Made by a program: the position numbers and the translations under genes
Assembly (NCBI GenBank): GCA_017509985.1
Contig: JAFWOE010000006.1
Span: forward strand, 32,038-96,037
Direction of reading: 5' to 3'
Source: Lachnospiraceae bacterium
Lineage (GTDB): Bacteria > Bacillota > Clostridia > Lachnospirales > Lachnospiraceae
DNA: 64,000 nt
Shown here: piece by piece, positions 1 to 7,760 of the stretch
Position numbering within the stretch: the stretch's first letter is position 1
Layout of the letters: every line of letters begins with the position of its first letter
Notes under the pieces: model-generated
Databases searched by the model: none
Told to the model about the DNA's origin: nothing
The model's input: the letters and a program-made list of their open reading frames with translations, nothing else

Positions 1-676
1 TCGGAAGGTTTGCACCCTGGATCTCAAGGTACTTCTCAACGGTAACGCCGGCTTCGTTCGCACGCATCTCAAAGATCTTGTTCATCATCGGTGTTTTCAT
101 GATGTTCGGTCCGAATGCGTTAACGGTGATTCCAAACGGTCCAAGCTCAGCTGCAAGGACTTTTGTAAGCATATCTTCTGCACCCTTGGAGGAGCAGTAA
201 GCTGCATTTCCGGGTCCCTTTGTGGCGATCTTTCCGCGAACTGAAGAAACGTTGATGATCTTTCCGTATCCGACTTCCTTCATATAAGGAGCAAAGTGCT
301 TTGCGGTGATAAGGATCGATGTAACGTTTGCATTCATAACATTGTTGAAGTCTTCGATCGGGAAATCAAAAACCGGAACTTTCTTGTTAATGCCCTGGCT
401 GTTAACAAGGATCGTAACAGGTCCCATTTCCTCGTTTGCTTTCTTAGCAGCAGCTTCAACAGCAGCTTCATCTGTAGCATCACATACATAGTATTTGAAC
501 TCAAGGCCGGTTTCTGCCTTAAGGTCTTCGCATGCAGCGGCAAGCTTCTCTTCGCTTCTGGAAGCGATGGCTACTTTAGCGCCGGCAAGTGCATATTCAC
601 GGGCGATAAGTTTTCCAAGTCCGCCAGCTCCGCCAAAGATGATAGCGTTCTTTCCGGTAAGATCAAAAAAGTTCAT
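1..676 (-). CDS. SDR-family NAD(P)-dependent oxidoreductase, 3' end cut by window edge
   Basis: This is a short-chain dehydrogenase/reductase; 225 residues are visible from the start codon at 676 and the C-terminus lies left of the window. The Rossmann nucleotide loop GGAGGLGK is at residues 15-22, the NSQG segment (usually NNAG) near 92-95, a catalytic Ser at 144/145 and the Tyr-x3-Lys pair at Y160/K164. The start has a good AGGAGA ribosome site 9 bases upstream and its own promoter. The substrate cannot be read; gluconate-5-dehydrogenase-like and 3-oxoacyl reductase-like members both look like this. Codon use resembles the highly expressed genes gapA and the thiolase operon. Confidence 0.85.
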   Translation of the reverse strand, partial: MNFFDLTGKNAIIFGGAGGLGKLIAREYALAGAKVAIASRSEEKLAAACEDLKAETGLEFKYYVCDATDEAAVEAAAKKANEEMGPVTILVNSQGINKKVPVFDFPIEDFNNVMNANVTSILITAKHFAPYMKEVGYGKIINVSSVRGKIATKGPGNAAYCSSKGAEDMLTKVLAAELGPFGITVNAFGPNIMKTPMMNKIFEMRANEAGVTVEKYLEIQGANLP

Positions 677-775
677 GATAAATCGTCTCCTTTCGTTGCT
701 CTGCTCCGTTTCATCCCGGAGTCTTTTTTATCTCAGCGCAAAATGCGGCTGGTACAGGGTTTCTTTTACGAGAAC

Positions 776-804
776 AGTATACTATGCACATGTTTCAAAT
801 GCAA
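776..804 (-). promoter_or_regulatory. Sigma-A promoter for the SDR gene
   Basis: Reading the minus strand, a -35 TTGCAT and a -10 TATACT are separated by 17 bases, followed by about 100 bases to the SDR start codon. The spacer contains a loose dyad with outer TGCA half-sites. Confidence 0.55.
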
Positions 805-811
805 GGGTCAA

Positions 812-830
812 GGGTGCAAATTTAGCACCC
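812..830. promoter_or_regulatory. Inverted repeat upstream of the SDR promoter, possible operator
   Basis: GGGTGC and GCACCC flank a 7-base spacer, a perfect 6-base dyad starting 8 bases upstream of the -35 box. No T-run follows on either strand, so it is more like a protein-binding site than a terminator. The regulator is not in the window. Confidence 0.4.
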
Positions 831-848
831 GGAAGGTTTGTATGATGC

Positions 849-1154
849 TTATGTCCGGATTAACCTTTTTGTTCTTTCCGGCCGGTTTTCTGAGCCGTTC
901 GGATTTAATGCTTTGCTGTACGCAGCCTGGCGCATGCCGTATCTTTTTTTGGAAATACGCAATATGACACATCCGGCTGCGGAAGTCATCAGCAGAACAA
1001 GCCGCAATGCAGCATTCGATCCGTCTCCGGTTGCCGGAGCAGAGCGGCCGGCCGCATTCGCTGCCCTTATGTTCTTCGTGCTCCCCGTCTTCACCGTGCT
1101 GTCTGAAGAAGGATCCGGTATATACTCGTTTTTCTGATTTTCATCTTCTGCTGT
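849..1154 (-). other. In-frame open extension after the MBG protein stop codon, second anchor-like tail
   Basis: Immediately after the TAA of the MBG-domain gene (1155-1157) the same reading frame stays open for 101 further codons. The extension contains a Ser/Asp-rich linker, a TGDGS motif, a hydrophobic stretch of about 20 residues and an Arg/Lys cluster (RISKKR). This is the layout of a wall-sorting tail and resembles the tail that ends just before the stop (TGDSS, hydrophobic helix, IRKR). It then runs on for about 30 uncharacteristic residues. It could be a decayed second anchor, the relic of a fused downstream gene, or a readthrough product. There is no convincing ribosome site for separate translation. 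Confidence 0.45.
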
Positions 1155-2969
1155 TTAATTTATATAGCGTTTTCTTATCAGCAGCACGGCCAGAAGGCAT
1201 ACGGCCGCTGCGGCCAGCAATACGGTCCAGATGACAACAGGACTGCTGTCACCGGTCTTTGCCCCTTCCACCTTGTTTTTATCCGCCCATACAGCCGTAA
1301 ACGTGTGATCGCCGTCCACGGTATATTCGGCGCCGGCTTTATATTCGGAACCTTTCCAGTATTGGAACGTATATCCTGCCTTTGTGGGAGCCGCAGGCAG
1401 TGTGATCGTTTTGCCGACTTCTGCTTCGAGAGATACCGTACCGGTCTTGCCGTCCAGCGTACCGCCGGCCAGGTCAAATGTCAGTACGGCCTTCTTTGGT
1501 TCGATGGTGAAGCTGCCGTTGTGTATGGTCACATCGTAGTTGGCGTTTTCTGTGAACTGCGCTGTGAGGACGCCCGTGTAGGTGCCGGGCTCCGAATCAT
1601 TTCCCTTGCGGATGTATTCGACTGTGCCCAGGTCGCCGTCCGCGATCAGGCCTTCGACTTTACCGGTAAAGACCGGATCGTTTTCACCCTGTACCTTGGA
1701 CGCGCTGTCAACCGTGATCGATGCTTTTGCGCGGTCGACCGTCAGCAGGCCGTCAACCAGTACGATGTTGGCAAAGCAGTCCGTTTTGTCTTCGCCGGAA
1801 GCGTTCCGGATGATGACGCCGTCCAGAGCGTTGGCGGAAGAGCCTGCGTTGGTCTGAGAACCCGTGACTGTTGCTTCGGCGGTATAGCCTTCCGGGAGAC
1901 CTGCGACCGTGAACTTTTTCTCACCTGTGCCGTCGCAGATCAGCGGCTTGCCGTCGTAGATCTTCGAGTCGGACGGGGCCGTCAGCGTTACTTCAGAGCT
2001 GATTTTCGTGACCTCAAGGCTGCCGAGGTTTTCCGTAAGCGTGTAATTCGTGCTTTTTGTATCACCCCAATCAATGGCGTATGTGTTGGGAGAACTGCCG
2101 ACCTCGGTCTGGGAACCGGTTGCTGTTACAGCAGCGTTCTCATTATTCACCAGTCCTTCGAGAGAAACTGTGCTGTTTGTGATCGCCCCGCCGTCGTATT
2201 CTTTCGTACCGGAACCGGTGGTGACGGTCAGGGGCGCCGGCTTAATAATAACCGTTAACGAATCGCTTTCAATTTCAATAGCAGAAGGCGAACCGTTTTC
2301 ATTTTTAACAAGAACAAAATGGTCTCTAGCGGACTCGGGCAGTGCAAGAGTATAAATATAGGTTCCGGCATCTAGTATAGGCTTTTTCGTCGGATCAGGA
2401 TCAGAACTAAAAGTTAAATTCATATGACCCGGGACTCCGGCCTCACCAGTAGCCGTATAGCTTACAGTATATGTCACATTGTTCTGACGGTTGATCCCGT
2501 CATAGGGTATGGTATACGTATTTCCTGCGACCGGTTCCCTGCTCATTGCCCATACGACGAACGCTTTCTTTTTTGTGATCGTAAAGGTGAAGACGTTTTC
2601 CACTTTCTCAAAGATATAGAGGTCGTCTTTTGGAGAGGCCGTAAATTGATATGTATTGGGTTCTTTTATTTCTGTATGGTTGTTGGCTTCTGTTATCTGA
2701 ATTATGTCAGAGACATCATTACCATACTCATCTTTCGCAGCAACCTGCAGCGCCATTTCCGCACCGGTCCACTCCAGTTCGTCATTGTTATTAATTGGTT
2801 TTCCGTCCAGCGTCCATTCAAGAAAGACAATTCTTGTTTTCGGTTCTTCGGTCGGGTCAGGGTCACCGTCGTCCTCACCTGCAGAGCACATGGCGGGGGA
2901 AAGGGTCAGAGACAGGATAACGGCCAGAAAAAGGATCATAAAACGCGTCGCCTTTTTAGTATTCTTCAT
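1155..2969 (-). CDS. Secreted cell-surface protein with MBG domains and an InlB-type repeat
   Basis: A 604-residue exported protein. It starts at 2969, chosen because GGGAGG lies 9 bases upstream; an earlier in-frame ATG at 2993 lacks this. A signal peptide (Lys-rich start, hydrophobic core, Ala/Ser cleavage region) covers about residues 1-32. The middle has repeated MBG-type beta domains recognisable by EYDG and IYDGKP motifs and the recurring ATGSQT-x-GSS element. Near residues 490-560 is a Listeria-Bacteroides (InlB B) repeat with the GYTF-x-W and FTAVW signature. The end has TGDSS, a hydrophobic helix and IRKR, resembling a sortase tail but without a clear LPXTG. Probable role: adhesion or surface structure. 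No sortase gene is nearby. Confidence 0.75.
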   Translation of the reverse strand: MKNTKKATRFMILFLAVILSLTLSPAMCSAGEDDGDPDPTEEPKTRIVFLEWTLDGKPINNNDELEWTGAEMALQVAAKDEYGNDVSDIIQITEANNHTEIKEPNTYQFTASPKDDLYIFEKVENVFTFTITKKKAFVVWAMSREPVAGNTYTIPYDGINRQNNVTYTVSYTATGEAGVPGHMNLTFSSDPDPTKKPILDAGTYIYTLALPESARDHFVLVKNENGSPSAIEIESDSLTVIIKPAPLTVTTGSGTKEYDGGAITNSTVSLEGLVNNENAAVTATGSQTEVGSSPNTYAIDWGDTKSTNYTLTENLGSLEVTKISSEVTLTAPSDSKIYDGKPLICDGTGEKKFTVAGLPEGYTAEATVTGSQTNAGSSANALDGVIIRNASGEDKTDCFANIVLVDGLLTVDRAKASITVDSASKVQGENDPVFTGKVEGLIADGDLGTVEYIRKGNDSEPGTYTGVLTAQFTENANYDVTIHNGSFTIEPKKAVLTFDLAGGTLDGKTGTVSLEAEVGKTITLPAAPTKAGYTFQYWKGSEYKAGAEYTVDGDHTFTAVWADKNKVEGAKTGDSSPVVIWTVLLAAAAVCLLAVLLIRKRYIN

Positions 2970-3033
2970 GTCAACGATTCCTCCCTGATACATGCATTAT
3001 ATGGATCTAAATCATTAGTATATACATAGTAAT

Positions 3034-3061
3034 TTTATATCAGGATCGCAATGGCGGTCAA
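3034..3061 (-). promoter_or_regulatory. Candidate promoter of the MBG surface protein gene
   Basis: Minus-strand -35 TTGACC and -10 TATAAA are separated by 16 bases and would give a leader of about 60 bases. A second TATAAT-like hexamer lies closer to the start codon, so the exact start site is uncertain. Confidence 0.4.
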
Positions 3062-3142
3062 TAACGTCCGGAGCAGTTTTCTACTGTCGCGCATAACGGA
3101 CAGGATCCTGAAAGAGACGCTTTTGTCAGAGGTATAAAACAT

Positions 3143-3173
3143 GCCGGGAAGCCTTAAATAAAAGCTTCCCGGC
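3143..3173 (-). terminator. Hairpin downstream of tRNA-Leu
   Basis: A perfect 10-base stem (GCCGGGAAGC / GCTTCCCGGC) with an 11-base loop lies just past the tRNA-Leu 3' end. In the minus direction it is followed by ATGTTTTAT, a weak U-tract, so it probably terminates the tRNA transcript. Confidence 0.5.
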
Positions 3174-3184
3174 AAAAAAACGGA

Positions 3185-3270
3185 TGCCGGCGACCGGGGT
3201 CGAACCGGTACGAGTGTCACCACTCACGGGATTTTAAGTCCCGGGCGTCTGCCAATTCCGCCACGCCGGC
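3185..3270 (-). tRNA. tRNA-Leu (anticodon UAA)
   Basis: An 86-base class II tRNA on the minus strand. The acceptor stem GCCGGCG pairs with CGCCGGC, the anticodon loop reads CTTAAAA (UAA), there is a long variable arm (GAGTGGTGACACTC region), and the T-loop is GGTTCGACCCC. The CCA end is not encoded. Confidence 0.95.
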
Positions 3271-3297
3271 GCGTCAGATGATTCCTGACAAGCACGA

Positions 3298-3326
3298 ATT
3301 ATAAACTACCCGGCATAAAAATGCAA
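3298..3326 (-). promoter_or_regulatory. Promoter of tRNA-Leu
   Basis: TTGCAT and a perfect TATAAT are separated by 17 bases, ending 28 bases before the tRNA 5' end. Confidence 0.65.
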
Positions 3327-3368
3327 TGCTGAAAATCCCGGTCCCGGAAGGTAATAACATAATCACGG

Positions 3369-3396
3369 TTGATTATTTTTTATTTTGCGCTATACT
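3369..3396 (+). promoter_or_regulatory. Promoter of gapA
   Basis: TTGATT and TATACT are separated by 16 bases and lie about 70 bases upstream of the gapA start codon. Confidence 0.6.
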
Positions 3397-3465
3397 GTTG
3401 ATGATTCAGGAACTTTAGGAAATGAAACGCATTTCCTAATAATATAGCAATTTAGGAGGAAGTAT

Positions 3466-4503
3466 ATGGCTATCAAAGTAGGTATTAACGGATTCGGAAG
3501 GATCGGCAGGCTCTGTGTCCGCATCCTTTCAGAGCGAACTGATGAATTTGAACTCTGCGCGGTAAATCTCCGTAAATCGGACATTCCCCATATGGCATAT
3601 CTGTTAAAATACGATTCCGCTATGGGACGGTTTAACGGAACCGTAAAAGAAGGAAAAGATTATCTCGAGATCAACGGCAAAAAAGTGATCGTTTTCAGCT
3701 ATGACGATCCCGGCCAGATCCCGTGGTCCGATGCAGGCGCGGAATACATCATCGAATCCACCGGCGTTTTCAATTCAACGGAAAAAGCGATCGTTCACAA
3801 GAACGGCGGCGCAAAGAAGATCATCCTTACCGGACCGGCTAAAGATAAAGAGACTCCCATGTATGTAATGGGCGTTAACCACAAGACCTATAAGGCAAAA
3901 TACGATGTCGTTTCCAACGCTTCCTGCACAACGAACTGCCTTGCACCGATGGTAAAGGTCATCAATGACAAATTCGGGATCGAGGAAGGCCTTATGACGA
4001 CCATCCACGCTTCCACTTCCAAACAGCAGACCGTAGACGCCCGTGCGGGCAGCGACTGGAGGATCGGACGTTCCGTTTACGAGAACATCATTCCTTCCAC
4101 GACCGGCGCCGCAAAAGCTGTCGGCAAGGTCATTCCGGATGTTGAAGGAAAACTTACCGGCCTTTCCTTCAGAATCCCTGCTGTTGATGCATCCGTCGTA
4201 GATCTTACCTGCCGTCTGAAGACGCCCACAACTTATGAAGAGATCTGCAAAGCGATGAAGAGAGCATCCAACGGCGCCATGAAAGGCATCATCGATTACT
4301 GTGAGGATCCGATCGTTTCCAAAGATATTCTCGGCGAATCCTGCACCTGCGTATTCGACGTACAGGCCGGAATCATGCTGAACGAAACCTTCGTCAAGCT
4401 GATCGCATGGTATGACAACGAGTGGGGTTACAGCAACAAGGTCGTTGACCTGCTCAAGCATGTTCATGACACTGTAGAAAAAGCAGAAGCAAAGAAAAAA
4501 TAA
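3466..4503 (+). CDS. gapA: Glyceraldehyde-3-phosphate dehydrogenase, type I
   Basis: Catalyses the phosphorylating oxidation of glyceraldehyde-3-phosphate in glycolysis, in the cytoplasm. 345 residues, near the family norm. Visible: the Rossmann motif INGFGRIGR at 7-15, the active-site SNASCTTNC with Cys154, the base His181, and the C-terminal NEWGYSN motif. The start follows a strong TTTAGGAGGAAG site. It is transcribed alone, with its own promoter and a strong terminator. Odd points: the position after Asn34, normally an Asp that selects NAD, is Leu35 followed by Arg-Lys; and the region after the catalytic His (HASTSKQQTVD, then DWRIGR) looks like the eukaryote-type branch. This may be a NADP-tolerant enzyme. 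Confidence 0.95.
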   Translation: MAIKVGINGFGRIGRLCVRILSERTDEFELCAVNLRKSDIPHMAYLLKYDSAMGRFNGTVKEGKDYLEINGKKVIVFSYDDPGQIPWSDAGAEYIIESTGVFNSTEKAIVHKNGGAKKIILTGPAKDKETPMYVMGVNHKTYKAKYDVVSNASCTTNCLAPMVKVINDKFGIEEGLMTTIHASTSKQQTVDARAGSDWRIGRSVYENIIPSTTGAAKAVGKVIPDVEGKLTGLSFRIPAVDASVVDLTCRLKTPTTYEEICKAMKRASNGAMKGIIDYCEDPIVSKDILGESCTCVFDVQAGIMLNETFVKLIAWYDNEWGYSNKVVDLLKHVHDTVEKAEAKKK

Positions 4504-4523
4504 GACTCTTCAGTCTGTATAAA

Positions 4524-4559
4524 AAGAAGGATCCGGCAAATTCCGGATCCTTCTTTTTT
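4524..4559 (+). terminator. Rho-independent terminator of gapA
   Basis: A 13-base stem, AAGAAGGATCCGG with CCGGATCCTTCTT, a short loop and a run of T residues, 20 bases after the gapA stop. Confidence 0.9.
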
Positions 4560-4947
4560 CGGTTCCCGGACAAAAAGCCCGGTTCGGAAAAGCCCTTAAA
4601 AACGGAAGACAGGAAGCTGCACCGGTGCCACAAGTTCAAGCCCGACAAAAGTGCATCTTCCTGTTAACGGGAAGTACGGCCGATATCCGTTCGGGATCAC
4701 ATGCCATACTTAACGGAGTCCTGAAAAGGAGGAAATTGACTTTCCTTCAGATCTGCTGATTACTGCCACTATAATCAAAAACAGATCTCCCGTCTTCTTC
4801 CATAAGTGAAACAAAGTATGGTGAGATCTGCCATGAATTCTCCGGTGAAACCGACAGGTTTCTTCATATGCAACGATCTCATATTTATGCTACCATCGCA
4901 TATGTGACAAAACCGTTACATTTATCGGAATAATTATTTGAATTTTT
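4560..4947. other. Gene-free region with two dyads
   Basis: No credible ORF on either strand. Two potential hairpins are visible: CAGGAAG-x-TGCAC at 4610-4622 pairing with GTGCA-x-CTTCCTG at 4651-4663, and CAGATCTC at 4782-4789 pairing with GAGATCTG at 4823-4830, with an inner CCATA/TATGG stem. A third dyad (CATATGC/GCATATG) lies near 4865-4903 beyond the response regulator 3' end and may help end that transcript. There is no clear promoter for a separate RNA. Confidence 0.4.
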
Positions 4948-5703
4948 TCAGGTCTGTTTCATGAATTCCGCCCAGGAATACTGTTCCATAAAAGTGTAGT
5001 TTGAAGCTCTCTGCGGGGTCCGGTAATAGTCACAGTCGATCTTTCCCGGATCGACCGCATAACTGTTGCGCGAAGTGATCAGCACGTCTTCCGCGCTGTA
5101 TTCCGCGAGAATCGTGCGAAGCTCGGAGATCAGCTGGCGCAGATAATTCTTTTCCCTGGATCCGTCCCGTTCAAACAGTACGCCGCAGAGTTCACCGGTA
5201 TTCGCTGACGCCCCTTTCAGCGCGATCAGGTAGGCCAGGAGTTCCTTGGTTCTTGCCCTTTTAAACTTAACGACTTCATCCCTGCACCACACCTGGAAAA
5301 AGCCGAAGCACCGCACGGTCAGAAGCGCACCCTCCGGCGGTTCTGCAAGCGGCACGCGCATATCCGAAAGCTCGTTTTTCAGGTCCTTTTCGGACACCGG
5401 CTTGATCAGATATCCGCTTGCGTGCAGCCGGATCGCGTCCAGCGCATACTGGGAATACGCCGTCACCATGATGCAGTTTACCCTTGGAAACTCACTTCGG
5501 ATCCTTTCAAGCAGCTCGATCCCGTCCATCCCGGGCATTTCAATATCGATGAAGGCCGCATAGACCGGGGATTCCCTGCAGATCCTCAGGGCTTCTTCAC
5601 CGCCTGAAGCCAGTATGATCTCGCCGTCAGGCACCGCTTTTCGAAGCGTGCCGGCCAGGTTCTCCCTGGCCCTTCTTTCATCATCAACTATAAGAAACCG
5701 CAC
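4948..5703 (-). CDS. Response regulator: receiver domain plus SARP-like winged helix
   Basis: 251 residues. The receiver domain (about 1-120) has acidic D7/D8, the phospho-acceptor D53 in FIDIEMPGMDG, T81 and K101. The C-terminal part (about 128-225) resembles the winged-helix DNA-binding domain of SARP/OmpR-type activators (a basic FKRARTKELLAYLI helix, then ELCGVLF), not the LytTR domain usually paired with this class of kinase. Its start lies inside the end of the kinase gene (20-base overlap), so the two are translationally coupled. Likely controls transcription of unknown targets; last gene of the minus-strand operon. Confidence 0.85.
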   Translation of the reverse strand: MRFLIVDDERRARENLAGTLRKAVPDGEIILASGGEEALRICRESPVYAAFIDIEMPGMDGIELLERIRSEFPRVNCIMVTAYSQYALDAIRLHASGYLIKPVSEKDLKNELSDMRVPLAEPPEGALLTVRCFGFFQVWCRDEVVKFKRARTKELLAYLIALKGASANTGELCGVLFERDGSREKNYLRQLISELRTILAEYSAEDVLITSRNSYAVDPGKIDCDYYRTPQRASNYTFMEQYSWAEFMKQT

Positions 5704-7009
5704 GTCTTGCCTCCTGCTTCTTCGGAATACGCATTATGACCCTTGTCGACTTGCCGGACATGCTTTCGATCTCCAGTTTTCCGCCGCACATCAGCCTCAG
5801 CCGGGTCTCCACATTCTTCAGGCCGATCTGGCTTTCGTCACCCGGCGAAATCGCCTCCGGGTCAAACCCGACGCCGTCGTCCAGTACTTCGACCACATAA
5901 TCCGCACCTTCATGGCGCGTCTTTATCCAGACGGTTCCTTTACCGTCCGGTTTTTTCCGTATTCCGTGCTTTACGGCATTCTCCACAAGCATCTGAACAG
6001 AAAACGGCGGAACGACAAAATCCACTTCCTGCAGGTCATAAACGGCTTTTACATCCCCATCAAACCGGTCGTCGATAATATCCATAAAATTCCGGACAGT
6101 CTGCATCTCCTTTGTAATGCTGATGCACTCGGTATTAGATATCGAAGAAAGGCTTTCTTTCAGAAAATCTGCAAACTTTTCCACCAGCCAGCCGGCTGTC
6201 TGCGGATCATTGTCATCGCAGGCCTGTTTGATGCTGGTCAGCGAATTCAGCACGAAATGCGGCTGGATCTGTTTCAGGTACATCTGCCTTTTTGCCTGAT
6301 CCAGTTCTTCCCTCTGGCGTGCCGAGACCATGGCACATTCGATCGAATGCATGATCAGTATGATGATCATGGCAACGCAGGCGGCAAAATTGGACGGAGA
6401 AAGGGTGAAAAGGTTTGTTGCCTCCGTGATGTAAGAAATAATAAGCATAATGAAAATAGCAAAAAGAATGATCCTTTCCCAGATATAGAAGGCTTTCCGG
6501 TTCCGGAACACGAAGATCGCCATGATCAGTACACAGAGAATGCACAGGGCAAAATGAAGATTGATATATTTTCCGATATGGTACCCGCCGTTTTCGTCAT
6601 ACCAGTGATAGAGGCCGGCAAAACATGAAATGACCAGGATCCCCAGGTTGATAACCAACAGTGCATTCGCGGCTTTCACCATCCTTTTTTTCGGTTTTCC
6701 GATGCGAAAGGATACAAAGCCGGCCAGATAGACGATGGCCATGCTGTAAACCGCATACGGGAGTGCCAAAACCAGAAAGTCAGCGAAGTAAAACAACACT
6801 TTCAGGTTCTCGGTTCCCCTGTCGAAACGCCAGGCAAAAACATCCGAAAAGAGCAGGACAGCGGTCAGGAGCATGATCGTTGTGATCAGTTCGATCCCTT
6901 TTACCGTAAGCTTTCTGGTCGCGAAAAGACAGATCGCGCCCACGATGCAGAAAACCCCGCCCCATAATTCCAGTATTGTGTAGATAAGCTGAGACTGAAC
7001 TATATCCAT
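5684..7009 (-). CDS. Membrane sensor histidine kinase, LytS/YehU-type
   Basis: 441 residues. The first 225 contain about seven hydrophobic helices, consistent with a 7TM sensor without an obvious extracellular domain. The phospho-acceptor His251 is in the QIQPHFVLNSL motif of the His_kinase (PF06580) family. The ATP-binding domain follows, with ENAVKHG at 343-349 and DDGVGF. It transfers phosphate to the downstream, overlapping response regulator. It begins 30 bases after the rpe stop, so it is probably cotranscribed with the housekeeping operon. The signal is unknown. Confidence 0.88.
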   Translation of the reverse strand: MDIVQSQLIYTILELWGGVFCIVGAICLFATRKLTVKGIELITTIMLLTAVLLFSDVFAWRFDRGTENLKVLFYFADFLVLALPYAVYSMAIVYLAGFVSFRIGKPKKRMVKAANALLVINLGILVISCFAGLYHWYDENGGYHIGKYINLHFALCILCVLIMAIFVFRNRKAFYIWERIILFAIFIMLIISYITEATNLFTLSPSNFAACVAMIIILIMHSIECAMVSARQREELDQAKRQMYLKQIQPHFVLNSLTSIKQACDDNDPQTAGWLVEKFADFLKESLSSISNTECISITKEMQTVRNFMDIIDDRFDGDVKAVYDLQEVDFVVPPFSVQMLVENAVKHGIRKKPDGKGTVWIKTRHEGADYVVEVLDDGVGFDPEAISPGDESQIGLKNVETRLRLMCGGKLEIESMSGKSTRVIMRIPKKQEARRAVSYS

Positions 7010-7039
7010 GAGCCGTCAGAGAGAGTCAAAACCGAACTG

Positions 7040-7705
7040 TTACCTGTATTCGTCGATCACAGAATGAAGATAACGGACATTCTCACCGATATCTCCTTTA
7101 AAAACCGAGGTCCCGGCAACGATGATATTCGCTCCGGCATCCAGGACCTGTTCAATATTATTCTGGTTGATCCCGCCGTCGACCTCGATCATGGTATCGG
7201 CATAGCCCGCCTGATCCAGCTCGTTTCTCAGTTCTGCGATCTTTTCGAGAGAAGAAGGAATGAATTTCTGTCCGCCGAAGCCCGGGTTGACCGACATAAT
7301 AAGGATCAGATCCGCCTTGTCCAGCACATGCTTCACCATGCACAGAGGGGTCGCCGGGTTCAAAGCCACACCCGATTCCATCCCGGCATCGTGGATCTGC
7401 TCCAGCGTCCGGTCAAGATGCCGGCAGGCTTCCGCATGTACCGTAAACAGCTGCGCGCCGGCTTCCTTCATGGGAATGATGTACCGCTCCGGCTGTTCGG
7501 TCATCATATGAACGTCGAAATACAGATCACTTTTTTTCCGGATCGCCGAGATGACCGGCATGCCGAACGAGATGCTCGGAACAAACATGCCGTCCATTAC
7601 GTCAAGATGGAGCCATTGGCATCCGCTGTTCTCGACTTCGTTGATCTGTTCCTCAAGCCGGTTGTAATCCGCTGCCAGCAGCGACGGTGCCAACTGATAA
7701 TTCAT
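7040..7705 (-). CDS. rpe: Ribulose-phosphate 3-epimerase
   Basis: Interconverts ribulose-5-phosphate and xylulose-5-phosphate in the pentose phosphate pathway. 221 residues, standard length. Visible: the N-terminal APSLLAADYNRL, the metal-ligand strand HLDVMDGMFVPSISFG, VHMMTEQPE, the NPGFGGQKF loop, and the VDGGINQNN phosphate-binding end. An AGGAGGGAG site precedes the ATG. It follows rsgA in the operon, an arrangement common in Firmicutes. Confidence 0.97.
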   Translation of the reverse strand: MNYQLAPSLLAADYNRLEEQINEVENSGCQWLHLDVMDGMFVPSISFGMPVISAIRKKSDLYFDVHMMTEQPERYIIPMKEAGAQLFTVHAEACRHLDRTLEQIHDAGMESGVALNPATPLCMVKHVLDKADLILIMSVNPGFGGQKFIPSSLEKIAELRNELDQAGYADTMIEVDGGINQNNIEQVLDAGANIIVAGTSVFKGDIGENVRYLHSVIDEYR

Positions 7706-7760
7706 AATCTCCCTCCTGACATCTGGTTCGTAAACTGCCTGTTTTTCCGTACCGTACAGA

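Noticed and set aside
1305..2258. A plus-strand open frame of 317 codons
   Set aside because: It is opposite the MBG surface protein and has no ribosome site or family motif.
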